Positions 30,871 to 42,770 are shown, counted from the first letter of the stretch. The stretch is 64,000 nucleotides of DNA from Ciborinia camelliae (GCA_025890175.1 JANPYM010000001.1:337187-401186), one strand, 5' to 3'. The notes: generated by a model from the letters alone, not told the origin. Translations and numbers: made by a program.

Positions 30871-32703
30871 ATGCCTAGAGTTGCTCCAGGTCAAAGAAAA
30901 CGGGCGTATAAGCCGAAGACTAAGACGGGCTGTTTGACTTGCAAGTATGTACTTTCAATGCTGCTTTATTTCATACAGCCGAGATCTAACCATTTCATAG
31001 AAGTAAGAAGTTTTCAATCGCATACGGTTTAGTATACAAGACATAATTAACCGAAATGCAATGATAGTCCGACGAGTGAAATGTGACGAAGGTCAACCCT
31101 CTTGTCAACGATGTACTTCCACCGGGCGAAAATGTGATGGCTATGAGAAAGAATCCAGTGATTCATCAGTTAGCTGCAATTCCAGCGAGAGCAAAACGAG
31201 CATTGTACTTGTACGATCACCCTCATCATCGGTACTTTTCACTTCCGATCGAGAGCGAAGAGCCTTTCACTTCTTCATCAATATGACAGCCCCTATGATG
31301 GGTGGTTTCGGCGAGGAAAACTGTTGGTCGGAGATGATTCCCCGAGCCGCACATCATGAACCGTCAATACTACATGCGCTTATTGCGTTGGGGGCTTTGC
31401 ACGAGAGTAGAGAGAAGAGTTCTCGCTCAGCAGCGCCTAATAATCTTTTAGCTCCTGCTGAAGAAGAATTTTCTCTGGTCGAATATAACCGAGCAATAAG
31501 ATGTCTGGTAGAGCCATTTTCGAAAAATGAACGGCAAGCCATGGACGTGTGTCTAATTAACTGTGTTTTGTTTTCCGCTTTTGAGGTTAGTGCTCTTTAC
31601 ACTAGAGAATACTAGTTTTAATTCCCAAAATCCTATAGATGATGCAAGGTAATTATGGCTCCGGAGCTGCACACCAGGAAAGTGGAAGTAAAATCCTTTG
31701 CGAGATAACTTATGATGAAAATTCTAAGAAACATTATCATGAATCGCTTAAGACTTCCGCTGCCCCATACTTGCCTATGGAGCTTCTAGAAGAATTATAT
31801 CTGCGTTCCGACTTTGTATTAAGCCAAGTAAGTTTAAATCGTCATCTCGCCTATGGTATTGGGATCGAATATTGACATGCCCTCCTAAAGATGATCAACA
31901 GTTCCGATCAATCCCTCTACAGCAAATTCAAAAGCTCCTACTTCACTTGCCACACTCCAGAAATCTTCACCTCTCTCCCACAGGCCCGCAACACGCTCCA
32001 TTTCTTCTGGTCCCGCTTCCGGAACGAGCTCAATCACCTCAACCGTTACACCGATTCCCCCGAGTTCGCCAAACGTTTCCACATTTGGCGAATGGAAACC
32101 ATAGGAACTACCCATAAATGGTTATCTGCTTTCCAAGCCTTCATTCTCAAATACGGCGACACTTTTTCGGAAGCCGAGAAGGTAGGGGTTGCAATCCTGC
32201 AAATACAAAGTCATACCGGATACATGAATGCGCATATACCGCGCGGGATGATAGATAACCAAATGCTTTGGGATCCATTTCTTTCCATCTTTGAGAAAAT
32301 CACCGTGCTAGCAGAAGCTGTCATCACCAATCCTGCATTCACCACTACCGTTTTCCAGATAGATATGGGTGTCATTGGACCCCTCTATCACGTCGCAGGC
32401 GCATGTCGCCATCCAATCGTAAGAAGAAGAGCCATTGCCTTATTAGAGCACGTGCCTAGTCTCCAGGAAGGTATTTGGAACGCAGGAATGACGGCCAGAG
32501 TTGCCAGGATGGTAATGGAGCTCGAGGAGTTCGGGATAGCCGAAGTGAGGGAAGCGGCTGATGTGCCGGATTGGGCCAGGATTAGTGACGTAGCGCCTGC
32601 ATTTGAAAAAGAGGGGAGGCGGGTAACGTTGAGGTATACAAGAAATGATAGGGCGCAGGGACCTCTGGTTAGAAATGCGTTCACAGAGACCTTTGAATGG
32701 TAG
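30871..32703 (+). CDS. Zn2Cys6 transcription factor with a 2-nt microexon
   Basis: Exons 30871-30944, 31001-31002, 31068-31585, 31639-31827 and 31891-32703 give 531 residues. The start is basic (MPRVAPGQRKRAYKPKTKTG). The zinc cluster Cys are 21, 24, 31, 38, 41 and 48, an exact C-X2-C-X6-C-X6-C-X2-C-X6-C. That spacing is obtained only if two introns (30945-31000 and 31003-31067) are removed around a dinucleotide exon AA, giving Lys25-Ile26. A single intron shifts the frame. Downstream is the DUF3468-like fungal regulator layout (FHFFINMTAPMM, HALIALGALHES, then AHIPRGMIDNQMLWD and HWRMET-like blocks). Nuclear, DNA-binding; targets unknown. The RTA1-like gene lies upstream on the same strand. 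Confidence 0.83.
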
Positions 32704-33110
32704 GGAGATCTGGATAAAAATAGTCAATGTGAATCGAGGTGGAGCTTCCTCCTGGAAAAGCAGCAAATAGAAGGATAAACTTCCTTTGGAATATTGTAAT
32801 TTGAACATATGTTCATTCCAATCGTCTGTCTCATACAGTAATCTACATGATCCTTTCGTATCCGCGCAAGAAATGCTGACCAGGATACCCACATAGTCTT
32901 TCCCACCCCAAAACGCCATGCTATGTATTTAATACAAGAGAGGGAAGATTTTGCACATTCATTTATCCGCAGGATAGATTCGTTCAGGGTTTCGTTCGAA
33001 ATCGTCCATAACCTCAGGATTTATATCAGGATGATCTCGTTCCTCGGCCGTCTCGTCATCCCCCAATCTATCCATCCTATACAACCATCAGCCCCACACC
33101 TCAATTAACA
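32704..33110. other. Convergent intergenic spacer
   Basis: 3' flanks of the regulator and PAM16. Nothing else seen. Confidence 0.6.
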
Positions 33111-33649
33111 TCACCGGTCCTTAAAAACCTTAGGTTTCCACCCTTCCCTTAACTCTGCCTCCCTCTCTATCGCCTCCGCCTTAACCCTCATCTCTCCCTC
33201 CAACCTCTCTCTCGCCCTCAGTATCTTACTCTGCAAATAAAAACTCCCACCCTTCTTTGGATCATTCGTATCGAATAGTTTTTTGAACCGCGACATGACA
33301 TCTTCCATATCCATTTTCCCTTCTTTGGGTGGCTTGACATTGAGGATTTTGCAGGCTTCTTCTAACGTGAGGCCGTTGGAGGAGAAAGATGGACCGCCGG
33401 TAGCAGAGCCGGATTGTTGCGCTTTTTGATATGCGGAAGAGGCTTTGGCTTGTTTCCAGGATTCCGAAATGGCACGCCCGAGGACCCGTGAGCCGGTTAT
33501 GACGACTTGGGTTATTATGCGGTGGGCCTGTAATGGGTTAGTTTTGCATGTTTTTTTATCCAGAGGGAGAGGATGGCATAATAGTTGTAAGAATTACAGG
33601 TCGATGGAGTACATGAAAGTTGTGAATGAGTTTTCTATATACATACCAT
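33111..33649 (-). CDS. PAM16: PAM16/TIM16, J-like subunit of the mitochondrial import motor
   Basis: Exon 1 is only the start codon (33649-33647); a 119-nt intron (donor GTATGT, acceptor TTACAG) follows, and exon 2 is 33527-33111. The product has 139 residues, the usual family length. It starts MAHRIITQVVITGSRVLGRA, has the family's Gly/Ser-rich linker, then a degenerate J-domain. The block LTLEEACKILNVKPP is followed by VMSRFKKLFDTNDPKKGGSF, which lacks the HPD of true J-proteins, and by YLQSKILRARERLE. Family role: Pam16 binds Pam18 at the inner membrane and restrains its stimulation of mitochondrial Hsp70. The ATG-only exon is required, because no other start reaches the conserved AHRI segment. 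Confidence 0.92.
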
Positions 33650-34025
33650 GATGAGAAAATTACGACCGGCAACGACAGATCCCGGACAATTGAAGCTTAG
33701 ATTCGGGTGTGGGAAGGTCACTCAACTGTTCACCAGAAGGCGAGTAGATAGATAATATTATATCTCCAACTTTTTCCCTTCATGGTTTTCGGAATAATCT
33801 TCCGCCGCTCCAAAGAAACCGATTGGTGCCTCAGGCCAAAGTCCGTCATCAATACGGTAGGTAGCTCGTACCTCCAAAAAAGACACCTTAAGACACTCGC
33901 GCAATAAATAATAAACACAATCACCAATGCTTCTCCTATTCCACACCCGCGCTCTAACCTTCCCAATCCCATATTGAACCACCAGCAAGACAAATACACA
34001 AAATCCCCCCCCATCTTGCAACAAG
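33650..34025. promoter_or_regulatory. Shared divergent promoter of PAM16 and YIP1
   Basis: 376 bp between two start codons. No TATA box or named factor site recognised. The plus-strand leader ends in a C/A-rich tract before the YIP1 ATG. Confidence 0.5.
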
Positions 34026-35012
34026 ATGTCACAATTTTATTCCTCTCCTCCCCCCCATAACCCTTACGGCGCATCCTCCAACACGGCAGCTCAAAACCTC
34101 CAATTCTACCCCTCAACCTACACACCCGGCCCCGTCTCCGGTCACGCAACACCACAGGCCGCATACGGATATGGCATATCTCCTGCCGCGCAAGCGTATC
34201 CCGGCGGGGGGAGCGGCGGATTTGGATTTCCGGGAAATGCTCCCCCGGGCGTGAGTGGGCGGATGGGAGAGAGTGGAGGGTTGCGAACGGGGTGGTTGGC
34301 TGCTTTTGGGACCGAGGGCTACGATGGGGAACCGCCGTTATTAGAGGAGTTGGGGGTGAATTTCGGTCATATCAGGAGTAAGGTATGGTTGTTGTTATTT
34401 CTATTCTGATTTCCACCAGCAGGAAAGGAGTGTGCCGAAATGCTGACTTGGATCACATAGACATTAGCAGTACTCAATCCCCTGGCGCATATCGATCAAC
34501 ATATAATGGACGATTCCGATCTCGCGGGACCCATTCTCTTCTTTCTGTTATTTGGCACTTTCCTCCTTTTTTCGGGAAAGGTACATTTCGGATACATATA
34601 CGGCCTCGCACTCCTCGGATCCTCTTCCCTCCATCTAATCCTCTCCCTCATGTCACCACCCCTCAACACCGATCCTAACTCGCAACAACCTGTCGGCCCC
34701 TCACATCTTTCTTCTACCCTTACATTTCCACGAAGTGCCAGTGTGCTGGGATATTGTTTATTGCCATTGGTGCTGACGAGCGTGGTGGGGATTATTATGC
34801 CAATGGATGGGTTGGTCGGATATATTTTAACCACATTGGCAATTGTGTGGTGCACGTATAGTAGTAGTGGGATGTTTTGTGCCGTAGGAAGAATGAAGGG
34901 GATGAGAGGGTTAGTGGCCTATCCTCTAGCCCTATTCTACGTCGGTTTTGGAATCATGGGAATCTTTTCAAGTAGGGGAGTAGGGACATTAGGCAAGGCT
35001 GCGGGTGCGTAA
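34026..35012 (+). CDS. YIP1: Yip1-family Golgi/ER membrane protein (YIPF5-like)
   Basis: Exons 34026-34382 and 34461-35012 join in phase 0, giving 302 residues. Residues 1-100 are Pro/Gly/Tyr/Ala-rich and cytosolic, followed by EPPLLEELGVNFGHI and TLAVLNPLAHID. The family signature MDDSDLAGP comes just before five hydrophobic helices, and the conserved SVLGYCLLPLV is present. Family role: Yip1 proteins bind Rab (Ypt) GTPases and support ER-to-Golgi vesicle formation and membrane organisation. The intron has donor GTATGG and acceptor ACATAG and lies between the cytosolic and membrane parts. Confidence 0.92.
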
Positions 35013-35543
35013 CTGCACTCGAAGGAATCGAAAGATATGTCGCTATATCCAGAGGCGCGTGGGACCTGTGGGGAGGGGAGTCGCGGTTTACAAATCCCTC
35101 GCTATGAAAGAGTTCAGTGGTAATTTATATGGTACATGGAATGGAAGGGAACGGGTGCGTCAGACGTATGGCATGGTCTGAGGTCTGGGATCTGTAAGAA
35201 TAAATTCTACTTCACTTGTATAGCATAGCTCAAAGTACTCATTCGAGAGAGCAAAAAAATAGGAGTGGGCAAACTAGGCGACCAAATGAATAGACCAAGA
35301 ATGAAGAGATATTCACCCACATTCTAAATGATGTGTAATTTTTCTCCGACGAGATGATCTCGCACATTCTCAAATACTCAAATTGGATTGGATTAAAAAA
35401 TCTTACAATTCACACGCCATGGTATAATACCCAATTCCTGCCCCCCAATGGCAAATCCGAGTTCCCCCTTCCTGAAGCCAATTCCAATCCCCTATTTACT
35501 CCCAAATCCATCCCAAATCCATCCCAAAAACCCCGCCAACCAT
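35013..35543. other. Convergent intergenic spacer
   Basis: 3' flanks of YIP1 and the peroxin gene. C/A-rich CCCAAATCCA repeats near 35495-35560. No gene. Confidence 0.6.
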
Positions 35544-37421
35544 CTACTCCAAACCCATCCTGGCATCGTCACTTATCCCCCAATCCGTTGTCCTCGCCCT
35601 TGTAAATGGCCTTTCATCATCCCCTTCCGAATGCATACTCATACTACTCTTCCTACTCCCCTTACCCAGTCTTTCCTTCTTCAAACTACTTTTCTTGCTA
35701 CTAAATCGTGAGCTTCTATTGCTGTTAAAACTGCTATCGTCACGGTCTGAGTATTCGGGTGGGCTTCTCGATCTCGAAGCTGCGAATGATGAAAGTCGTG
35801 TGCGAGCAGAGTTTGAATCTAGACTATTGGATGCATAAGGAGGGGTTGGGCTGGGGGTTATTTCAGTACTGGATGTGATTTCGACGAGCTCGGCATCACG
35901 GTACCATTTTCTGCGACGGGTATATCTTCCCCATCCGTCTTGACCCCGACGCCCATTTTGCCACTGTAAAAATTTAGCTCTATGTGTGTGAGACGAGTTG
36001 GAAAATATTAATCGTGCATACTTTATTGTCGTAATATATCCACCCTGTTCCCCCATCACTCTCAGCCTTTGGTTTAGATCCACCTTCGTCATGTTCGGCG
36101 GCTCCTTCAACACGCCAGCGACTACCTTCTACCCATCTCCATCTCGCGCCGCCACCCTCTACATCTGGCAGTTCGAAATCTTCTTTAGGAGGAACCGCAG
36201 TAAGGTGCTCGTCTGTCCATGCAGATCTCTCATATGCAAAAAGTGAAGTTGTCCATCCTAGTCCAACCCATCTACGTTGATTTTCATATAAAATGAATGT
36301 AAACTTTACTCCTGGTGCTTCTGGCCTTCTTTTTATAGCTGCATTTGCCGCTAGTGATGCTTCGGCATATGAAGACTCTGTGCGTGGTGGTAGAGGAGGC
36401 TTCTCATCGGTCCTGCTTGCAGTCCTGCTTGCAGTCGGTGATAGCTCATCTGTCAAATGTAGGCCAGTCACGGCGGTACATATGCGACGAACGAGAGATG
36501 ATCTCCATAGTATTGTTCTTGCTATTCGATTCGGTCGAGAATGCCAAGTCAAGAAAATTGTCCCCGTTACCAAAGCAATACGTTTTGTGGTTATAACTTG
36601 TAGAGGAGGGAGGGTAAGGATGATCCAGATAGGGGTGACAAGAAAGATCCGTATTAAAAGTGTTGTAAGGGCTGGTCGAGTTGTAGCAGAAGTCGCCGTT
36701 CGTTGCGTCGATAAGAAATCCGTCAATTGTAAAAGAGGATCTAAAAGTACATTGCATCTCGATGTAAATATCTTTAAAGTCTCCACGATCTCGTCCAAAG
36801 TTTTCTGATGCTTGGTATTCGTAATCTCGGAGTCGACTCTTTTGTGGCCCTTTTTCTGTTTCTCTCCCGTCCAGCTTGTTGACGATAAAGGGGAATATCG
36901 TCTCGAGTACATTCCCAGTATTAAACCAACCACCACCACCAAGGGACCAGCGAATCGCATCACAACATCTCCATATAATACAAATGCCCAAAAACTAGCG
37001 ACGAGCAAGAAGCTCTCCCAAGGATCCCCACTCGTCCATGTTATTAATCCCACAAGCTTATTCAGAGGCAATAGAAAAGGATGCGAATATGCCAAAGCTC
37101 TCGTAATCTGCGGAGGGGTCGCTAGCAACAAAGGTGACTTCTGATGAACGAGTATAGTAGATCTTTGCTTGTTGGCAGATGAGGCATGTGATAAAGTGAC
37201 TGGAGAGAATGCAGCTATTGTCGGAGGGTTCGGATCAATAGGAGTTAAGGATCCGCCATGGTCATCTTTTCTTGAACTTGGAGTACCAGACATTTGATCC
37301 AGCCAAGGAGTATCCTATTGATTTAGTTAGTGATATTCGGAGATCTCTATGGGTACTCGAGTGGATTGTTGTGGATGGTGGACGGGGCAGAAGTTGGCGA
37401 GTGACATACAAATGCAGCCAT
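35544..37421 (-). CDS. Peroxin with dysferlin domain (Pex23/Pex30-31-32 family)
   Basis: Minus-strand exons 37421-37410 (12 nt, MAAF), 37314-36022 and 35963-35544 give 574 residues. The short first exon is supported by a GTATGT donor, an ACTAAC branch and the continuation DTPWLDQMSGTP, the conserved start of this family. Residues about 75-140 hold the family's membrane segments around SHPFLLPLNKLVGLITW and PWESFLLVASFWAFVLYGD. A reticulon-like hydrophobic pair follows (near LLIRIFLVTPIWIIL and LVTGTIFLTWH). Then the dysferlin region: FTFILYENQRRWVGLGW, DGGTGWIYYDNKWQ and YTRRRKWYRDAELVE. The Ser-rich tail is probably regulatory. Family role: ER-peroxisome contact and control of peroxisome number. 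The exon-2 ATG at 37293 would lose the conserved start. Confidence 0.9.
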
Positions 37422-38789
37422 TTATTTACAACGTCATTTCTAATACCGTGACAGTAAGAGTAACGGTAACAGGCTTTACGATGGTTAGAAAATGGTGGAG
37501 GGGACGATCAAAGGACTCCAGTAGCTGTGTTGAAGCTTCTCAAAAAGGGAATATTGATAAACCCGACCTTTATAATAAACTATCTGCAATGCAATGCACT
37601 GCTCCAGCGATATCTGCGAAAAGATGGAGAGAATCCAGACGATTGGAGAGGAAAAGCAGAATAGTCTTAAGACGTTATGGAAGGATTGGAGGATTGAAGG
37701 ATTAAAGGATTGAACGCTTCCATTACAATTGATTGAACAAGATTGAATACCTACCTACTAGGTCCACGGGTACCTCAGGTGAGGTAGGTAGGTAACCCTA
37801 GGTAGGTAGGGTAAATGGATCTACCTTTTAGCCTAGCCTACCTAGGTACGATTACCTAGAAAGGAATGAAGCGCCTACCTATCTCGGCATAAAATCTGGG
37901 GTACATGACCATCAATCAAAGCAATCAATCAATCAAATCAATCAGTGATGATCAACAATCGACAATCACATGTCAGAACCACCACATAGTCGAGCACGAG
38001 CATGAGCACGGTACTGGTATATTGATGATTCATGGTAGGTACGGAGTACACATACTACTAGGTACCTAAGGTAACGAATATGAATGCAGCCAGCTCTTTT
38101 TGATTCTGAAAACATCCAGTACCTACCTACTGAGTATATGGGTTGAGCATCAAATCTGACTCGACTACCCGCAGTAGAAGAAGAGAATTCTCAAGTCCCC
38201 AGGTCAAGTCTGGTCTTATGCTATCGTATTTATCCAAATATTTATTTGATATACCTACTAGTTACCTAGGTATTTATCAAGATCATGAAGGGCCTCGGAA
38301 GTACAAAAGTATATGTACGGTATGGATACCTATAGGTAGGTACCTAGTAGGTATAATATTCATGTAATTAATAACGTGGTTATTATTGGTAAATCCAACA
38401 AGCCCGGGCATGACAAGTTCTGTTTTGCTCTGGCTCTTGATCCACCACAAGCATGATAGCATCTGATTACCTGATTACCTAATCCATAATCTAAAAAAGT
38501 ACCTCATCCCCTGTTCAGAATACCTAGCTCTATTATTATTCCCAATTTCTAGGTTTTAACTGCCGCGCAGACTGATTGTTATTGTTGATTGGCTGGCACC
38601 GGTACGGTACGGTTCGTCGGGTTATTCCATTTTAGCGCGCTAAACGATTTAACCGATTCAAAAGTTCATCAAACACCCCCCAGTCGATCTTTTGAAACTT
38701 CTTTCCTCGAACATCCATACATTTCAAAATTTAATCCTCAACCTCAACCTTGACCTTAACAATTTTGACACGATATTTATTAATTCAAA
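37422..38789. promoter_or_regulatory. Divergent intergenic region dense in TACCTAGGTA elements
   Basis: Between the peroxin gene (minus) and the poly(A) polymerase gene (plus). TAGGTA/TACCTA and the palindrome TACCTAGGTA recur at 37748-37862, 38034-38072, 38122-38131, 38256-38274 and 38324-38352. A CAATCAAT repeat is near 37918-37945. No coding sequence is seen. The last 90 bp before the ATG are C/A/T-rich leader. Confidence 0.6.
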
Positions 38790-41275
38790 ATGTCGCGTCA
38801 ACCTCCCCTTCCCAATGGACTTCCCCCGCGACCTTCTGGATCTTTCTGGGAGAGAGACAGAGATGATAGAAATCGCAATCATTTTACAAGTGATGATTAT
38901 CGTCGCAGCATGGGTGATTCTTATCGCCCTAATAAAGATAGCCCTCGACAACGCGACAGTTACGTTCCCCACACTGCAAATCGCGATCGCGAAATGTTCC
39001 AATTTGGTGGTCACAACAACCCTCCTCCACCAGCCTATGGAAATTATGCCCCTGGTGTTCAACCTCCGCGTCGTCCTGCGGCAGCTGGAGATCCCTATCG
39101 TATGAATGATAGTTATCGCCCCCCGCCTCCAGCCCCAAACTTCGATTTCCGTTACGATGCACCACCATCTATCGATTTCCAAAATGCCGATAGATTTCAC
39201 TCTCGTGTCCAAGGTCGTACCAACAATCTTCCTGGAAATTCAGATCGGAACCAACAACCTGATTTTCGTAAGGGCCGACGCGACGGTAACCGTGGACGTG
39301 GTGGCTACCGTGGTCGGGGTGGTCCAAGATTGGCATCAGATCGAGTTTTCTTGAAAGGAAAACGCTCACCTACTCCTGAGCTCATGCCGGGTATGAATGA
39401 AGATGCTACTACTGATGTTAAATATAGAGACGTCGCCGACTTATCCGATAGCGATGAAGCTGAGATGGACATGTCTGATGACGATGACAATGATCAACCT
39501 AAGAAGAAGATAGCTCGGACTGGTTCAAAGGCTGCGGATGGTGACAGTGTTCCTAAGTGGTCAAACCCTGATCCATATACGGCCCTTCCACCACCAGGCG
39601 AGTCTGACCGCAAGAAGAAAGATGTTGTCAAGCTTATTCGGAAGGCTCGTGTTACATCTGGTCTCGAAGGCCCAGCCAAAACTGATGCCGCTCAAGACGA
39701 CTTCATCTCATTTGATTTTGGTGGTGCCGAAAATATTGATAGTGAAGAGGATGAATATGAGCCCCAACCCTTCGAGCAACCTGAACCCAATTCAGCTAAA
39801 TCTTTCAGTCATCTGGAAAACATTCGAAAGTTCGATATGCCTCAGCAACCACAAAGCTCCCCCCAGGAGACCAGAGAAGTTGACACTCAACCAAAGAGCT
39901 TTAAGGATATTCCCGTTGATGTTCATCAAACTCCAAAGAGAGCATCCAAACCATTGGATCTATCATCCGACCCCACTCTAGGTAGCAGGAAGCGCACCGC
40001 TGGCGATGTGATCAAGCCTCCGCCACCTGTGAATAAGCTCATTCCTGGTAAACCTCCCCAAGCCCATGGTGGCATGCTTCCAGTGTGGCGCATTAAGTCT
40101 GGTATGGACAGCACTCCTTGGCTCCAGGATCATTCCGATACCTCTAATATGGGACTCTGGTAAGTGCTCAATGCGCCCAAGTACATTTTCCTAAAGCTAA
40201 TACATTTGTCAAGGCTACACAAAGAGATCATGGACTTTTACCATTATGTCAAACCTCGCAAGTTTGAAGAAGTCATTCGGCAGAAGTTGCTTGTTGATTT
40301 AAAAAATAATTTTCGCAGATACTTCCGCGATGCTGATATCCTAGCTTTTGGGTCTTTCCCCGCAGGCCTCTATCTCCCTACCGCCGACATGGATGTCGTC
40401 ATGGTGTCAGACGAGTATATGGATGGTGGATATGCTAAATACAACCACAAGAAATACATTTGGAAAGTTGCAAGTTATGTTGAAAAGGATCGTCTCAATA
40501 TTGGCAAAGTCGAGGTGATCTCGAAAGCCAAAGTGCCTCTTGCAAAATGGGTCGATGCTGTTACCGGTTTAAAGATTGATATGTCATTTGAAAACGATAC
40601 AGGTCTCATCGCAAACAAGACCTTTCAAGATTGGAAGCTTCAATTCCCTGCAATGCCCATATTGGTCACCATTATCAAGCATTTATTGGCAATGAGGGGT
40701 CTGAATGAGCCAGTAAATGGTGGCATTGGAGGATTTTCTGTTACCTGTCTAGTCGTAAGTCTTCTACAGAACATGCCACAGGTCAAGAGTGCAACTATGT
40801 TACCAGAACATCATCTCGGCGAGGTCTTGATGGAATTTTTCGACCTCTACGGTAACGAGTTTAACGCACGTACCACTGGTATCTCGGTGAACCCTCCTAA
40901 ACTTTTTTCGAAGGTAAGCAATTCTCTAGATCAATCATGCCACAAGACTAATTCGGTTGTTAGCAGTCTGCGGCTCGCAATGTCGTCTACAAAGATGTTC
41001 ATGCGCAAAAATTCTCTATACTCGACCCAAACAAACCCGATAACGATATTGCAGGTGGATCGTCCAATACTGCTGGGATCCAAAATTGCTTTTCTGCTGC
41101 CTATTCTGCTTTACAACAGAGCATGAACACATTGCAACACTCTGATCTTGAGTCTCGCCGAAACCAAAGTCTCCTTCGATGTATTATTGGTGGAAACTAC
41201 GAATCCTTCAAGCTTCAACGAGACCACCTTGCCCACCTACATGAACAATTGATTGGTCCAATTGAAGATGAGTAG
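38790..41275 (+). CDS. TRF4: Non-canonical poly(A) RNA polymerase of the TRF4/Cid14 type (TRAMP complex)
   Basis: Exons 38790-40159, 40214-40913 and 40964-41275 give 793 residues. Residues 1-450 are disordered, Pro/Arg/Asp-rich, with an RGG-like patch (GNRGRGGYRGRGGPR) and acidic tracts. The catalytic core follows: LHKEIMDFYHYVKPR, then the nucleotidyltransferase motif FGSFPAGLYLPTADMDVVM (GS near 503-504, Asp 515 and 517). The third Asp is in LKIDMSF. The PAP/25A-associated domain follows (IGGFSVTCLVVSLLQ, then HHLGEVLMEFFDLYG). Family role: nuclear oligoadenylation of aberrant RNAs for exosome decay. The last acceptor is a tandem TAGCAG, giving one optional Gln. Very long N-terminal exon compared with the yeast protein. 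Confidence 0.92.
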
Positions 41276-42502
41276 TTTATGAATTCCCCCAATGTTCAGG
41301 GCGAAAGCCATGTAACACTTGATTCATTTCTCGGTACATTTTTTTTGAGTTGCTGAGTATGCAGTGCCGTGTAAATGGGTGGTTATTTTGTTATCAAAAG
41401 GCGTATGGAAACCAACGATCAAGATACCCAGTGGCGTTCAATGGACGGAGAGTCATTGACTTGTAAAATAGATTCGCAGACTTTCCTTTATTCCCTTGGT
41501 TTTCCTTTCTTTATCTTTGGAATCTTGAGTTGGAGTGGTTTCGATAATTGTCTCAACTGACCTCAACATAGATGATCGACACGAAAGTCAAAAGTCAATG
41601 CCATCGATCTTCAATGACAGACAGACCAGGCGCTATCGATCACTACAAACATGATACGAATACATTACATTAAGCGCAAATACAAACTATTCTCTTCCCA
41701 TGCTGTCCCAAGACAATCCTGACATGTTAAAATGCTGATGACAATGAAGAAAAAGTCACCAATGGTTTGATTCACTAATCTAGTAGTTTCTAGCAATTCC
41801 CTCTCTGGTAAGGAGGATGAAACACCAAAGCATATAATCTAGTCGGCGATCTTGATTGAACCTTTTCAGTTCAATTAAGATTGCGCAACGGCTTGGATTC
41901 TTCTCTCGACAACCCTTTCTCACTGTAGTCGTGCTTTGTGTGCGGCTATGGAGAGGAGTCTTGAAGTGATGAGATGGGTGGGGGTGAGAGGGTGAGAGGG
42001 GAAATGTTGGGAGTGGCTTTTTCTTTTCTTCTTGTGGATGCCGCTGCGACTAAATGGGATTGCTATTTATCTCTTTCGCACTCGAGCATGACTTGTGTGA
42101 GTTGGGGTGAATATCGGAATGAAATTCGGAATGCACGGGATAGTGTTCTGATATCGAGGATGGAAGGGAGGAGAGGATGGGAGGGAATATGAATGGTTGG
42201 GAGGAGAGGAAAATAAAGGAAAGGAAAGTAAAGAAAGAAAGGGAAAGAAGAAAGGAGAAATATTCACTCACTTTCCTTTGTTAAACAGTTCCAAGGTTTT
42301 GTTGCATAGGTATCTCATTTTTGAATCGAGAATATCTATTTCATTATATGATTGGGGGTATTATGGCCAGATACTTTAGGAGACAATAGGTAGGTATCGA
42401 GCATTTGCGCCCCGGGCCTCGCCGGCCAGCTCCAGCTGCACCTCCACCTTCACCTGGACATGATCATGATCAACCTGAATGGATGACCTCTGGAGTCAGG
42501 AG

Positions 42503-42561
42503 TACCTACCTACCTACCTACCTACCTACCTACCTAGAATACACAACCAACCAACCAACCT
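42503..42561. repeat. (CTAC)n and (CCAA)n microsatellites
   Basis: About eight CTAC units ending in CCTAG, then four CCAA units. The first shares its core with the TACCTA elements found in several promoters of this window. Confidence 0.92.
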
Positions 42562-42689
42562 CCTTTGCATGAATAAGTTTGAGTTTGAGAATGAAAAGAA
42601 AAGTCCAAGATTGTGATTGTGATTGATTTCGAAAGAAGAGTAATAGCAATCGCGAGACTACTGCTAATCACGACTTCGATTCATCCACC

Positions 42690-42770
42690 TTGCCTTGCCT
42701 TGCCTTGTTATTCATGAATGAATGAATGAATGATACCAAGTGGAAAGAGGAAGAGGAAGAGGAAGAGGAA
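42690..42770. repeat. (TGCCT)n, (GAAT)n and (GGAAGA)n microsatellites
   Basis: Three different short tandem repeats within 80 bp in non-coding DNA. Confidence 0.9.

Noticed and set aside
25489..32703. Secondary-metabolite gene cluster (SDR, RTA1-like, Zn2Cys6)
   Set aside because: No polyketide synthase, peptide synthetase, terpene synthase or other core enzyme is present, and spacing is wide.
36293..36808. 171-codon plus-strand frame opposite the peroxin gene
   Set aside because: Antisense shadow of a conserved coding exon.
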